Positions 10,850 to 22,135 of a stretch of 64,000 bases of DNA are shown in pieces. Below the pieces are notes generated by a model. That model was not told where the DNA came from, did not search any database, and saw only the letters and a list, made by a program, of their open reading frames with translations. Source of the stretch: Artemia franciscana (taxonomy: Eukaryota; Arthropoda; Branchiopoda; Anostraca; Artemiidae); NCBI RefSeq assembly GCF_032884065.1, contig NC_088873.1, positions 36,133,823 to 36,197,822 on the forward strand. Direction: 5' to 3'. Position 1 is the first letter of the stretch; every line of letters starts with the position of its first letter. Made by a program: the position numbers and the translations under genes.

Positions 10850-13800
10850 TCCACAATCAATATATGAAATATGGGTATTTATTTACTGCTTAATATCTCA
10901 GTTAACTTCACAACTTAGATTGCAGTGACTTATTTAAATTATCTCGAAAAAGCCTCGCTAATGTGTTTTCGAATTTTGTGTGTAGTAGCTGACATCTAGA
11001 TTTTTTGTAAGATTTAAATAAATAGATGATACTTGACAATTTTTATGTTTCAGCTATTTATTTTTTTTGTGTAAGAATATACATTTTGGGGCCATTTTCA
11101 TGAGGGCGAGAACTGGGTAAATATCATATCACGTAAGCCTATGCTCCTGCGCTACAATTGTTCAACTAAAATAGGCCTATCATGAATCTGTTGTTGAACA
11201 TGATGAAGAGCTAAAATTCATCTCTGCCTTGAAACTCGATTAGAATCGGATGGAGAAATCCACTTGTTTATTGAACAAATCATGGTTTTCATGAAGGTAG
11301 AAGATGAACGTCACTTCAACTCCCATCCTCATGAAAATGGGCCCTTTATCTACGGTATCCGCCAAAAAGATATAGGACTCTGACAAAGGAGACCAAGTTA
11401 GTTTCTATGAAATACAACAAACACCATAAAATAATTTTCCAGCAAACGCTTCAAGGTGACTATATAGAACTTGATATACTATGGTTCAATTTATTTAATT
11501 TTTGGGGTGTCACAAGTTTTGATTTATGTTGAAACGAAGATTCGAAACCGATTTTGCAAAAAAATGGTATATTTTAATGGCTGAAATAGGTTTATTCTAT
11601 AATTTTGTATTTTTTTACTAGCGCACAATGTGTATATTAAATTAAGCTCAGATATTTTAAGATCAACGAAAATAGTTTAGAATTAAAAGGATACATACTT
11701 TAGAAAATTTGATATTAGATCTGAACACTAAGAAATTAAACTAAATATGTTTTATGAAATAAAATTAAGTTACCTACAGCCTAACACATTTGAATAAAAT
11801 TGTTCTGCTCTGTTGGTTTCTGTTCTGCACCTTTTGTTTTGGATTAAATATGTAAAATTATCTGTTTATGATTTAGAAACTGTTGTAACTTTAAAATCTG
11901 GCATCACAGATTAGACTACATTTACCATATTTTCGATTTCTTTTTATCTAGTTCTACTAAGTAACAAGAATAATATAAAATAAATCTACTTCCTCCTGGA
12001 AAATTTTAAATAGGAGTATAACGCTTTAACGTTAATTTTATTAAAATCAAAAGCTAATAGTATCACTGACAGTGTTAAAGTTACCCATTAGACCCAGAAT
12101 TCATTTTCTTTTAAGTTGAAATGACACCGAAAGTGTAAAAAACTAAAGATAAGCTCTTCTTTCAAAATATTTAGTTCTGCTGGGTAACATTGCTCCGTCA
12201 GTGATGGTATCAGTTTTTCAATTTATTAAAATCTTTCCAGAATTCCATAATCTTAGTTTCCAGAATTCCATATCCTCCCTTATTTCCAAATTTTGTTTTC
12301 AGAAGCGAGTGACAAGCGAAACTCGGGAAAGTAGCTTTTTACGCGGATTGAAGAATTGATTATTCAAAAGCAATGTTGACAAAAATCAATAAATTTTATT
12401 TTTTGACAACCACAAAAAACTAAAATATTATCCGTCTACGTATCCATGAAGTGGCCAATAGATTAGGAGGCATGGGGGGATGTAAGGAAACTTACACTTA
12501 CGAATGCCTATTCATAAAGGAGAAATTCAATTTTTATTTTTGAATCTACAAACAGAAAAAGACCCGTTCTCAATGCTTATTTTAATTCACAAATGACAAA
12601 AGTCTGGAATCTTTTATTTTCAGGGAAAAGACCAGCAATAACAGTAACGTTCTTTTAATCTCCGAGGTTAAATTGAAAGAACTGAAATGGCTGAGGCAGC
12701 GTTGCAAATAAAGTCAAAATAGCGTATGATGAATATACCACTAAATGTTGAAAATAAACGCTACTAAAATTGTATGGTTAAAGATAGCGAATATTGTTAG
12801 AGTCCAATTCCGTAACTTAAAAGTTCCACATTATTCTTCATCAACATCATCAAAATAATTTGAGCTACAGATACTACGGTACGCTATTTTGACATTGGAA
12901 AACTTTCTAAAAGACTGGGCAGACACAGTGTTTTCTAAGTTGAAACACCCCTGTTTATTCGACAGAAGTGTATTTTACGTCAGCTTTCAAACTAGGTTTA
13001 CTTTCTAGATTAACACTCAAATTGAGCATTTTTGAGAAGCTTTCTCCGTATGTCGGAATATATTAGCATAAGATTTATGCAGCTACATGGCATCTCACTT
13101 AATCTGCTAATTGGTGACTTGGCAAAGCAAGTTGTCATCGTTTGATGCTGTTGTTTTAGAAACTTCAAATAATCTGCCAAAAATACGTCACCTTTTCATT
13201 GAAAAGGCCAGCCTATTAATTGCGCATGCATGACTTAAAATGACGGAAAAAAACGCTACTCCTTAGTATTGTACATTTTTCAAAACGTTAATACTAGCGG
13301 TATCTTGTGTGGTTTTCTAAAATATTCGCTAATAAGATTATACTCGTAAGAACTGGATTCACAAAGAGTATACCACTGAATTTCAATCTAATATTTACTT
13401 GATTCTAAACTGCAGTACATTTTGACGTCTTGTGAAAATTCCTAATATTTTATGATACTACATTGACAGTGCAAAGATAATCTATTGTGGCGCCTGCCTA
13501 AGGCTGAGCAACCCTGGGGAAGTAGCCCCAGTTCCCCCACCCATAGGGGTTCTCTGTATAATAATATGTTTGGTCGACAGAAAACTAAAATAAGGTTTAA
13601 CTTTCAGCAAAACCGAGTACTTTCGGTTCGAATACTTTCAGTTTTGCATAATCAGTTAAGTTTCGTTAAATTATTTCACTAATGCTAATTATCTGAAACA
13701 AACGGTCGACAATTTTTGTTATAATAGATTGCGTGAATGGAAAGGGGGAATGAAGAAAAAAGAGTAAGGGAAGTATAGCCTATGTTTAATTTTTGAAAAT

Positions 13801-14300
13801 AATTTCACTATAAATTCAATTCGAAACTAATTCCGCCTTTAAAATTTTGATGCGTTTCTGCTTTTTTAACGAAGAGCTATTTTTCACAACTTTGCCAGCA
13901 ACTAGGCTTCTACAAGCCAATATATAATTGTTACAACAATTCTCCAACAATAGGTCAACTTTTCTAATATTCAACATGCTATTGGAGAAAATTGTGATAG
14001 TATTTTTAGGACGAAAATAAAAAAGTCGACAAATGGAAAGAAAATATACAAATATCTTCTTTGAAAGAACAATTGTAGACGGCTTTTGTTTTGTAAATTC
14101 GTGCAATACTTTGCTTGTTTTGTATTTTAAAATAATGGCTATATGTTTGACAGTTCCATTTTGAAATTTACCACACGATTAATATGTCTGGGCAAATTGC
14201 TGGTACTATATTTTTGTGAGTTATTAATTTAATTTTAGTTTAATTTTGATTTAATTTTATAAATAATTTAATGTTCAATTTAATAGTTATTTGCTTTCTA
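10850..14300. other. Intergenic, no recognised gene
   Basis: AT-rich sequence upstream of the MPHOSPH6 start. It holds the second copy of the repeat shared with 8671 and a possible MITE at about 11090-11346 with inverted ends containing CCATTTTCATGAGG. A locally GC-rich hairpin, CTGGGGAAGTAGCCCCAG, lies near 13511. A 96-codon minus frame at 13816-14106 shows no family signature. Confidence 0.4.
11769..11923. repeat. Dispersed repeat, copy 2 of 2
   Basis: Same-orientation partner of 8671-8812. It carries a small insertion (TTGGTTTCTGTTCTGC) relative to the first copy. Confidence 0.7.
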
Positions 14301-14305
14301 GATCT

Positions 14306-14446
14306 CAGCACCGTGACATTCTACCTGATCAACCTCTACCATCAAGAACGAGAAAGCAAGATAAGTTAGTTCCCATTAAAGCAAGAACAAACCGATATGG
14401 TAATTCTTTCGTCCCGGTTTTCGTCGATATGTACAATAAGAGTTAA
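14306..14446 (+). mobile_element. LINE ORF2 C-terminus relic
   Basis: A plus-strand frame encodes RTRKQDKLVPIKARTNRY then GNSFVPVFVDMYN and stops at 14444-14446. The TxRYxxSFxPxxxxxxN ending is typical of the end of Jockey/I-type non-LTR polyproteins, and the AT-rich 3' UTR-like tail fits. Only the tail of the element is left. Confidence 0.55.
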
Positions 14447-14654
14447 TGTTTATAGTTTGATTTATATTTACAAGTGTAGTTTGATTTTTAATATGTTGTA
14501 AAGAAACGCCAATCGGCGATAGCTGCCAAGTTTTTGCTATTAAACATGTCTACTACTACAACTACTACATTCTGTTTCTATGAGCTAGTAGAAGATCGTT
14601 AGCAGCAAGTGTAGCACATTGGTTGCAAAAACACGCTTTTAGTGGAGCAACTAG

Positions 14655-15175
14655 GATTCCTTGCAGTAGTAGTAGCAGCAGTAGTGAACAACTTTATTGA
14701 AAATAATCATTTTTATATACCAGCACAACAAAAGCGGAGCTTGCGAGGATGTGCTACAATAAAAAAAAAGAAAAGAAAAGAAAAAAGAGAAAAAGAGTAT
14801 GGAGCATGAGACCATTTCCTGAAACCAACATAAAAATAAACAACAAACCACTACAATATACAACAAAACTTGGTATTTTAAATATATTGGTAGAAGCTAT
14901 AGTAGTGCAGACTCAAGAATCAAATAGAAAACAAGGTTGTAGATGTTCTGCGAAGATTTATTATAAAACCAGAAAATTTTAGCATTGATATTGTGGTTGT
15001 AGCAGTAGTAGTGGCAGAACAATTTTATTGAAAATAATTATTTTTATATAGTAGCACAACAAAAGTGGAGCTTTTGAGGATGTGCTAAAATAAATAAATA
15101 AAAAGAGTAAGAGTATGGAGCATGAAACCATTTACCGGAACCAACATAAAAATAAACGACAAAACACTACAAGTG
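14655..15175. repeat. Two copies of a TAG-rich LINE-tail-associated repeat
   Basis: A (TAG/CAG)n tract followed by a shared block (ATTGAAAATAAT...CACAACAAAAG..GGAGCTT..GAGGATGTGCTA...GAGTATGGAGCATGA) occurs at about 14665-14850 and about 15005-15172. A third copy lies at about 30748-30900. In this window the same TAG tracts follow LINE C-termini, so I infer a LINE 3' UTR or a linked element. Confidence 0.6.
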
Positions 15176-15179
15176 GAAC

Positions 15180-15975
15180 TAGCTACGTTTTGGTCTCCCA
15201 CACCACAGGATCTTTAAAAACAATTAATTAATAGACAAAACTTTAGTTCAGTTCAAAGTTTGAGTCAATTAACAAAATAAAAAAAAAAATATAAAGATAT
15301 CAACTTTACTTTAAACTATTAACTTAATAGTTCAAGTAATTATGACTTTTAATAAAGTAATTTTTAATGAAAAACAATTTAAGAATAACCCTGCTACAAT
15401 TCTGGCAAACAAAATAACGCCAAATCAAAGCAAAATAATGTCATCCTACAGATAATTGCGTAGTTAGGGAAATGACTATTTTTTTCATTAAGTCACGCAG
15501 TATATATTCTTTGGTTTTTTAGTATAACCTATAAACAATTGGAAGATTAATTAGTTAGTATTTGAAAGAAGTTTGGTGGAATCGGAAGATACATTTTGCA
15601 ACGCATTCAGTTTGCAAACTGTAGTGACTTTACTCTAAATACAGAAGTTACTTAAAATCCACCAGCAACGGTAGTGAAGTAACTACAGGCTTACTACGTT
15701 TGTAAGGACGTAATCTTCATAAGTTTCAATGAATTTATTATCCTTTCTCTATAATTAAGTCTAATAATACTGTCAAAACTTTTTAAACTTTTAGTAGCAC
15801 CAATGGTGATAATCATACACAGTTACTTCCCTTAAGATGCTCATCTTTAGTAAGTTACTAAAAAAAGCAAGTTTGAAGTTACTTTTCTGTCGTTCCAGCT
15901 ACTCCGATAGCGCCAGCTAGAATAAAATTAATTTTTTTTTAACTTTTAGTTACTTTTTGTTAAGCCTGGAATGTA
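15180..15975. other. Intergenic, nothing recognised
   Basis: AT-rich sequence. GCGCCAGCTAG near 15913 faintly mirrors CTAGCTACG near 15180, but I could not establish an element. Confidence 0.3.
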
Positions 15976-15979
15976 GAGT

Positions 15980-16395
15980 AGGATATGGTAATGAGAGCAG
16001 TCAATTATGGCTCTGAAATGTGGATGCTTTGAGAAGTAGGCTATTTCCAGAGGGATTACATAAGAATACTTTTAGGTATTAGTTTGAATGATCATATATC
16101 AAAGAACAAATTGTATAAAAAACAGTTCTATCTCCCTTTCCACAGCTCTGATTCAAGGAAGTGTAAAGTAGTTAGGTGATTTCTTACTAATGATGGCTTG
16201 CCAAAAATTGCAGTTTTTGGTAAACAAGCTGGGGCCAAACAAAATGAAACCAATCTTTGAATGGGGTGGGGAGATATAAAAAAAATATTTTGAAGAGGTA
16301 GGAACTTATCAAAAAGGGGAAAAAGTAAAGCTTTGAATAGAGTAGAGTGGAACAAGAGCACATGAAGCTCCATTGGCTATGGATGGCTTGGGGTT
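15980..16395 (+). mobile_element. LINE ORF2 C-terminal relic
   Basis: The plus strand reads, across a few stops and shifts, NYGSEMWML, YFQRDYIRILLGISLNDHIS, LTNDGLPKIAVFGKQAGAK, then GWGD and KALNRVEW. This is the usual order at the end of a widespread non-LTR polyprotein (YGSEAWTL, RxLRIxLG, LPKxVLFG, REALNRLEWR). The same ending recurs at 22255, 36310 (minus) and 63603, so one LINE family left several 5'-truncated copies in this window. Confidence 0.75.
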
Positions 16396-16832
16396 ACAAC
16401 AATATATCAGTAAAAGTAGTATTAGTAATTGTCAGTTTTTCTTTGTCCATAAACTGGAAGTATCGTAAAAAAGGGTCTGAATATTTGATTTATTAGGCCA
16501 GGAATCTCTGTTTCCCACGTTTGGATCCGCGGAGCTTCTAAGATATTGACGAAGCCCTTCATTATTATTTCAAGTCAGTTTTACTTAATCTGATTTCGAT
16601 ATAATACAGGCTTTTTTCCTCAATTTTTTTCTTTGCCAGCTTGTTTTTGTGTTCTGACAACTGTGTTCTGTTGTTTTTGTGTTATAATTTACAGCTTAAA
16701 GACGGCATTTGAAGTGACCCTAATATCCAACTGTTTGCTGCTTTGTTAACCGTCATTATAAGAATATTCAATTGTTCTTCGAACCTTTTCTGTTGTTACA
16801 TTGTTACAGTAAAAATTTCACGTCAAAACACT

Positions 16833-17910
16833 AGAATTTCAACTACGTTGTTGTCATATTAGAAAAATTGTTATACAGAGCACAGTTTGTTTTGACGATT
16901 GAGGTTCTAATTTTGAAAGGGCAAGGTTCACAGTTGTTCCACGTGAGAGGAAGTTGTGCTTTTCCATATCACAAAGAATTTTTTTTTTTTTTGTAAATAT
17001 CACTTAAAAAAAAAAACATTCTAGCAGTACATCTAGTCAGGCCTTATAGGATTTTGAAAATGCGGCGGTTTTTTTTCATTTTCCTCTTAGCATAGAGCTA
17101 AGCATTATATAGAGAGAACGTTCCGACAGTTAGAATATGAAGTATAGCTCTTAAATTAGGTGCTGGGAAAATCCATATTTCACTTCATGAGCCGGATTTA
17201 AAGCTCTTAAGACCTTGAGTTTATAGCCCTTGGGTTAGGTTCAGTTCTCAGTTAGGTTTAGTTATGTATAGTTCTTAAGTTAGGTTTATAGCTCTTACGT
17301 TAGGTTCTGAGAAGTGCCAAATTTTACTTCGTGATCGGGGTTTCAAGCTCTTAACTTATAGTTAAGAATAGAATTTCCACTATATTGTTGTCATATTAGA
17401 AAAATTGTTATACAGAGTACAGTTTATTTTGACGATTTGAGATTCTAATTTTGAAAGAACAAGGTTTACGGTTGTTATACGTGAGAGGAAGTTGTGCTTT
17501 TCCATAGCACAAGAAAATTGCTTTTTTTTGTAAATATCGCTTGAAAAAAAAAACAATCTAGCAATAAATCTAGTCAGGCCTTATAGGATTTTTGAAAATC
17601 CGACGTTTTTTTTTCATTTTCCTCTTAGCATAGAGCTAAGTATTATGTAGAAACAACGTTCCGACAGTTAGAACATGAAGTATAGCTCTTAAATTAGGTG
17701 CTGAGAAAATCCAGATTTCACTTCATGAGCCGGATTTAAAGCTCTTAAGACCTTAAGTTTATAGCCCTTGGGTTAGGTTCAGTTCTCAGTTAGGTTTAGT
17801 TATGTATAGTTCTTAAGTTAGGTTTATAGCTCTTACGTTAGGTTCTGAGAAGTGCCAAATTTTACTTCGTGATCGGGGTTTCAAGCTCTTAACTTATAGT
17901 TCTTAAGTTA
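16833..17910. repeat. Tandem duplication, 2 copies of about 537 bp
   Basis: Blocks such as TTGTCATATTAGAAAAATTG recur at 16851 and 17388, and each copy runs through GTGAGAGGAAGTTGTGCTTT and TCGTGATCGGGGTTTCAAGC. Within each unit AGTTCTTAAGTTAGGTTTAT-like phrases recur irregularly (about 17140-17340, 17690-17990), giving a TTAGGTT-rich texture. No ORF is seen. Confidence 0.85.
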
Positions 17911-18019
17911 AGTTAAAATCTAAATTAGGTTAAGCTAGGTATAGTTCTTAAGTTAGGTTTATAGCTCTCAAATTAGGTTCTGAGAAGAGCCAAATTTCAC
18001 TTCATGAGCCAGATCTAAA

Positions 18020-18765
18020 GTCGCCTCATAAAAAAAAGTCGACACGTCGTCAAATTCCATAGGGTTGAGCCCGTTATTGTATTTGTATAGAAAAGAAGTT
18101 TGCTGAAGCTTATTGTCTGTCTTAGAGAAAAAATTTCATTTCTTCGCGATAAAAGTTGATAGAAACATTTGATTTGTGTTGCCTCTTAGCTATTTTAAAG
18201 CGTCTGATCGTAAAGAATAGGCTGATACATAAATTTCATTACGAGTCTCTTGAAGTTTATAGATATTGTTCCTACGTTTCTAGTCGCAACATAAAAAAGT
18301 AATTAAATTAAAACCGTGAACTAGTCTAACTATGATATCACAAAGGTTTATCATTAATTATTCCTGTGAAAAAGCCTGCATAACCTTTTGAATCTATTTT
18401 AAAATTAAGATTTTTTTATTTCTTTTGGTTGATCTGGTTAATTTTTAGCTAATGTGTACTATATTTAACAGAATATAAAAGAACTTAACTTTCACAATTT
18501 ACCCATTTGAAACCAAAACTACAACATAACTAACCAAATTAGTCCTATTTGCACTATTACGCAGCTTAAACGAATAAAGACACAAGCAAAAGCCTGTATA
18601 CCTTTCTAGACCGTTTTTAGATCTAGCACATTGATAGACTATAGTTTGGAATAACTTTTCTTTTCGTGAAGTGTTCTAGTTAATTTCCATTTAATGCTTA
18701 CTATATTCCATTGGACAAATTCTCCTTTGCTTACTATAAAATAAGAGGACTCAACATAACTTGAC
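18020..18765. other. Intergenic, nothing recognised
   Basis: AT-rich sequence between the 537-bp duplication and the split LINE. I see no gene and no clear repeat. Confidence 0.35.
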
Positions 18766-19379
18766 TTAGATCTCCTGCCGGTCGCTGCTTAACGTAGAGA
18801 CTGGTGTCTGCCTCCTCTATCCACTTTGGTCCAGTGCGAGCGTCTGCACTTTGCTCGGTCTGATATTTGCCATTGCTAGGAACTCGGAAAGGCTGTCGGA
18901 CCATTGTTTCTTTGATCGGCCACGAGGTCGCTTCCTACCGGCTTTCATAAGTTCAAAGTCAAAGACGGTCTTTGAGGGTAAGTGCAGGGACATTCGCAGT
19001 AGGTGTCCAAATCGCCGTAAAGTACACTCAGCTGTTTCAGTAGAAAGCCGAGACTGCTTGATGAGCCGCAGCAGCTTCTCATTACTCAAGGAATCAAACC
19101 ACCTTATACCTTCGATCTTTTTCAGGCTCTTCGACTGAAATACATCGACCTATAGGATTGCGGCTGAAGCATACCATGTCTCAGCTTCGTAAAGCATTAC
19201 AGGACCGACAAGGGCGTTGGAAATCCGCAGTTTAGTGGAAGGACTGATATTCAGCTTTCGGCAAAGGTGACTGTTCAGCATGCCCATGGCAGAAGACACT
19301 TTGAATATCCTTGCTAGCAGCCCGGCGAGAATTGCACCGTCTGAAGAATTGTAGAGCCCAGGTAGGTGAGCCTTTGGAC

Positions 19380-20819
19380 CCACCATGCAAAAAGTGGGGT
19401 AGAAAAGTAGCAATGTTACTTGACAGTTTTCAAATTTGTTGGCAGATTTTGTCTGAAAACACCATTTTTACACATAAAAATACTTTTTGCTCAAAGAAAA
19501 ACTGTCAAAATAAAAGTTATGCTCCGCCGTGTGAAAAGTGGAGTAGCATAGTAGCAATGCTATATGGCAGTTTTCAAATTTCCTGGCAGATTTTGTCTGA
19601 AAATACTGTTTTTACATATAAAAATACTTCTTGCTCAAAGAAAATCTGTCAAAACACAAGTTGTACTTCGCCGTACAAAAAGTGGAGTAACATAGTAGCC
19701 TAGCAATGCTGCTTGGCAGTTTTCAGATTTGTTGGCAGATTTTGTCTCAAAATACAATTTTTACCAATAAAAATACTTTTTGCTCCAAGAAAAGCTGTCT
19801 AAGCACAAGTTTTACTCCGCCGTGCAAAACGTGGGGTAGCATAGTAGTCTAACGATGCTACGTGGCATCTTCTTAAGGGATGTATATATCTCTTCTCTCT
19901 TCGGCAAGAAGAGTTGTATCTCTTCTCGCGCTGCTGCTTTTTAAAACTTGTTCAAAGTAAAAGCTCATTGAGTTTCAATGTCGCTATTTAAAAATTTATT
20001 TTTAAGTCATCGTTATCCTTTGTCCTTGAGGACAATTTTTTACTTATTCCACTTCTCTTCAACTGAAAGTGAATATTGGTCCAAATCTCACAAAAATAGC
20101 CAAGTTCTCTCAAAACTGTTTATTTGTCAGTTGAAGAAACCTTAAAAGGGCAATGCGTAAATACAATTTAAGCAGGTAATGGGAAACTTGGAACGTGAAA
20201 GATTAGTAGCCTAAAACAGCCACATTACAATGTAGACACAATTCTCTGTTTATTTTGGGGATTAGATTAGGGCGAAACTAATATCCCAGCTTCATAATGC
20301 ATGTGACTACCGGGCTGCCAATCAATATTGTTCTTTCAGAAAGTCAAATTGTAATTTTTATAGTTAGAGTATGGCGATCAATGAGTATCAAGCATGCAGA
20401 TGGGTATGCATTATTTTTTACAATACAAATAGCGTTGGGGTGTACAACTCCATCCATAAAGTAACAGCAGTAAGCTATATATAGTATACTTCAGATTCTT
20501 AATTATATATTCCACTAGCAGTATTAGAGTAAACATGATACAGTACTTTTGATAAAGAGGTACATATAAAATTATGGAGAGTGATATTTATGGCTAGTTA
20601 TGTTGTTATGGCTTATTATATAGTTAATTGTGATTCAAAAAACTATTGACTTTTCTAACTGCAAGCTATACTAGTTATATTTGTTACTTTTCTGCAAATT
20701 TTGAATATAAAATCACTTTTTGTTCAAAGCAAAGCTATCAAAACACGAGTTGTGCAGCTAAAATGTGAGCAGCTTTTGGAGTTCTGCTACTAGCAGCTTA
20801 GAAACTTTTTGCACACCTG
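19380..20819. mobile_element. hAT-like non-autonomous element with exact 8-bp target duplication
   Basis: CTTTGGAC flanks the element at 19372-19379 and 20820-20827, and the interrupted LINE frame rejoins cleanly across it. The ends are weak inverted repeats sharing TGCAAAAAGT. Inside the left end are about three tandem units of about 146 bp (starts near 19385, 19530, 19674, 19822), each beginning with a variant of the terminal motif (AAAAGTGGAGTAGCATAGTA). A decayed unit lies near the right end (20690-20790). There is no transposase. An 8-bp duplication is the rule for hAT elements. Confidence 0.75.
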
Positions 20820-21092
20820 CTTTGGACAACTTCAATGCTAGTTGTTCTGTCTAGGCTAACTGGAGAATTGACAGTAGGAGAAGACGGATCTATAGCCACA
20901 ATTTTCGTTTTATCCTAGTTTATCTTCCGTCCCACACTTGCGACCTCTTCTCGTAAGATTCGAAGTTCTTCCAGCAACTGATCCGCGGAGTCCACTAGGA
21001 TGGCCAAATGGTCTGCAAAATCAGCATCTGAGATGACACAATCTCCAGACTTGAGCCCAAGGCTGAGACGTGAAGTCGTTTTTATCATAACG

Positions 21093-21590
21093 CGGTCTAT
21101 GATGTCATTGAAGAGCTATGGAGCTACCGAATATCCTTGACGTACTTCTGTCGTGATTCGGAAGAACGGGCTGCGCCGGCTGTTGACTTGAACACAGCTT
21201 TCTGTACCATGGTGTCGACCTTTAAAGAGTCGGCAGTATTTATCAGGAAGGCCGAACACGGTCTATGATGTCATTGAAGAGCTATGGAGCTACCGAATAT
21301 CCTTGACGTACTCCTGTCGTGATTCGGAGGAACGGGCTGCGCCGGCTGTTGATTTGATCACAGATTTCTGTACCATGGTGTCGACCTTTGAAGAGTCTGC
21401 AGTATTTCTCAGGAAGGCCGAACACGGTCTATGATGTCATTGAAGAGCTATGGAGCTACCGTATATCCTTGATGTACTCCTGTCGTATTCGGAAGAATGG
21501 GCTGCGGCGACTGTTGACTTGAACACAGCTTTCTGTACCATGGTGTTGACCTTTGAAGAGTCTGCAGTATTTTTCAGGGAGGCCGATCGA
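21093..21590 (-). repeat. Three tandem copies of a 166-bp RT segment
   Basis: CGGTCTATGATGTCATTGAA begins at 21093, 21259 and 21425, exactly 166 bp apart. The copies differ by a handful of substitutions and a small deletion in the third. Each encodes the same piece of LINE RT (GLPEKYCR to LFNDIIDRV). Since 166 is not a multiple of 3, the triplication itself breaks the frame. Confidence 0.9.
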
Positions 21591-21987
21591 TTCTAGAATA
21601 GAGGCCTCAACGTTGACAAATTATCCATTTATTTATGCGGTACCATAACTGCAACTCAAACAACCACAGTAGCTCCATTTATGCTATTAAACATCCTAGG
21701 CAAGAAGGAGCCAGCTTCTTCTCCTTAGTAGCAAAGCTTTTTTAACCTCATGTAGAAATAATTTGTTAAACTAAGAAACTAATGAAGTTACCAACGGCAT
21801 TACACAAAAGTGAAGGGTTTCAACACCATAACAAAGCTCCACAGACCCAGATAAGCGAGACAGATAGTCGAAGCAAAGCCGAATGCCGAATTAGAGATGA
21901 ACTAAATCGCTTGATATCCGAGTTAGATAAGCTGATATTTTTCATACTTAAAGTTTATTCTTTCAAAGGTTTTAATTAAAAACATAA

Positions 21988-21993
21988 TTTATT
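21988..21993 (-). promoter_or_regulatory. AKTIP: Poly(A) signal AATAAA of AKTIP
   Basis: Minus-strand AATAAA about 70 bases after the TGA stop of the AKTIP homologue. Confidence 0.65.
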
Positions 21994-22063
21994 AACAAGA
22001 TTGATTTAATATTAAGTAGTCAAAGGAGTACATACACAAACGATAAGCTCTATAACAGAACTG

Positions 22064-22135
22064 TCAGATACTTGTAAATGGCCTAAGAGATCCTGTCTTT
22101 ACCCAAGTTAGACACTGATTGGAGCCGTCTTTATC
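22064..22135 (-). CDS. AKTIP: AKTIP coding exon 6 (terminal)
   Basis: The acceptor CTTCATTTCAG ends at 22136. The exon encodes residues 239-261, DKDGSNQCLTWVKTGSLRPF then TSI and TGA. The SWVKPGSxQPF-like ending is the recognisable AKTIP C-terminus. Phase 0 matches exon 5. Confidence 0.9.
   Translation of the reverse strand, partial: DKDGSNQCLTWVKTGSLRPFTSI

Larger units (their letters stand above)
18770..21607 (-). mobile_element. LINE RT relic, split by a hAT-like insertion and internally triplicated
   Basis: Reading down the minus strand: GLPEKYCRLFKG, RSPFLRITTGVRQGYSVAP and LFNDIIDRV (RT core, three tandem copies at 21093-21590), then DADFADHLAILVDSADQL (a decayed YADD box, 21040-20980), and INxDKTKIVAI. 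After an insertion at 19380-20819 it resumes with LTYLGST, then ISPSTKLRISNALVGPVMLY (19250-19190), LRRFGHLLRMSLHLP and GRKRPRGRSKKQW (19020-18900). This is the standard order of RT, thumb and C-terminus in a non-LTR element. Stops, frameshifts and the lost second Asp of the active site show that it is dead. Confidence 0.85.

Noticed and set aside
17140-18000. Interstitial telomere array
   Set aside because: TTAGG phrases are irregular and embedded in longer repeats, not head-to-tail.
18851-19138. Plus-strand frame of 95 codons
   Set aside because: Antisense of the LINE C-terminus, whose minus-strand motifs are recognisable.
19311-19703. 130-codon plus-strand frame with repeated CSKK segments
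   Set aside because: It runs across the LINE/hAT junction and into the 146-bp tandem units; the repeated peptide only reflects the DNA repeat.
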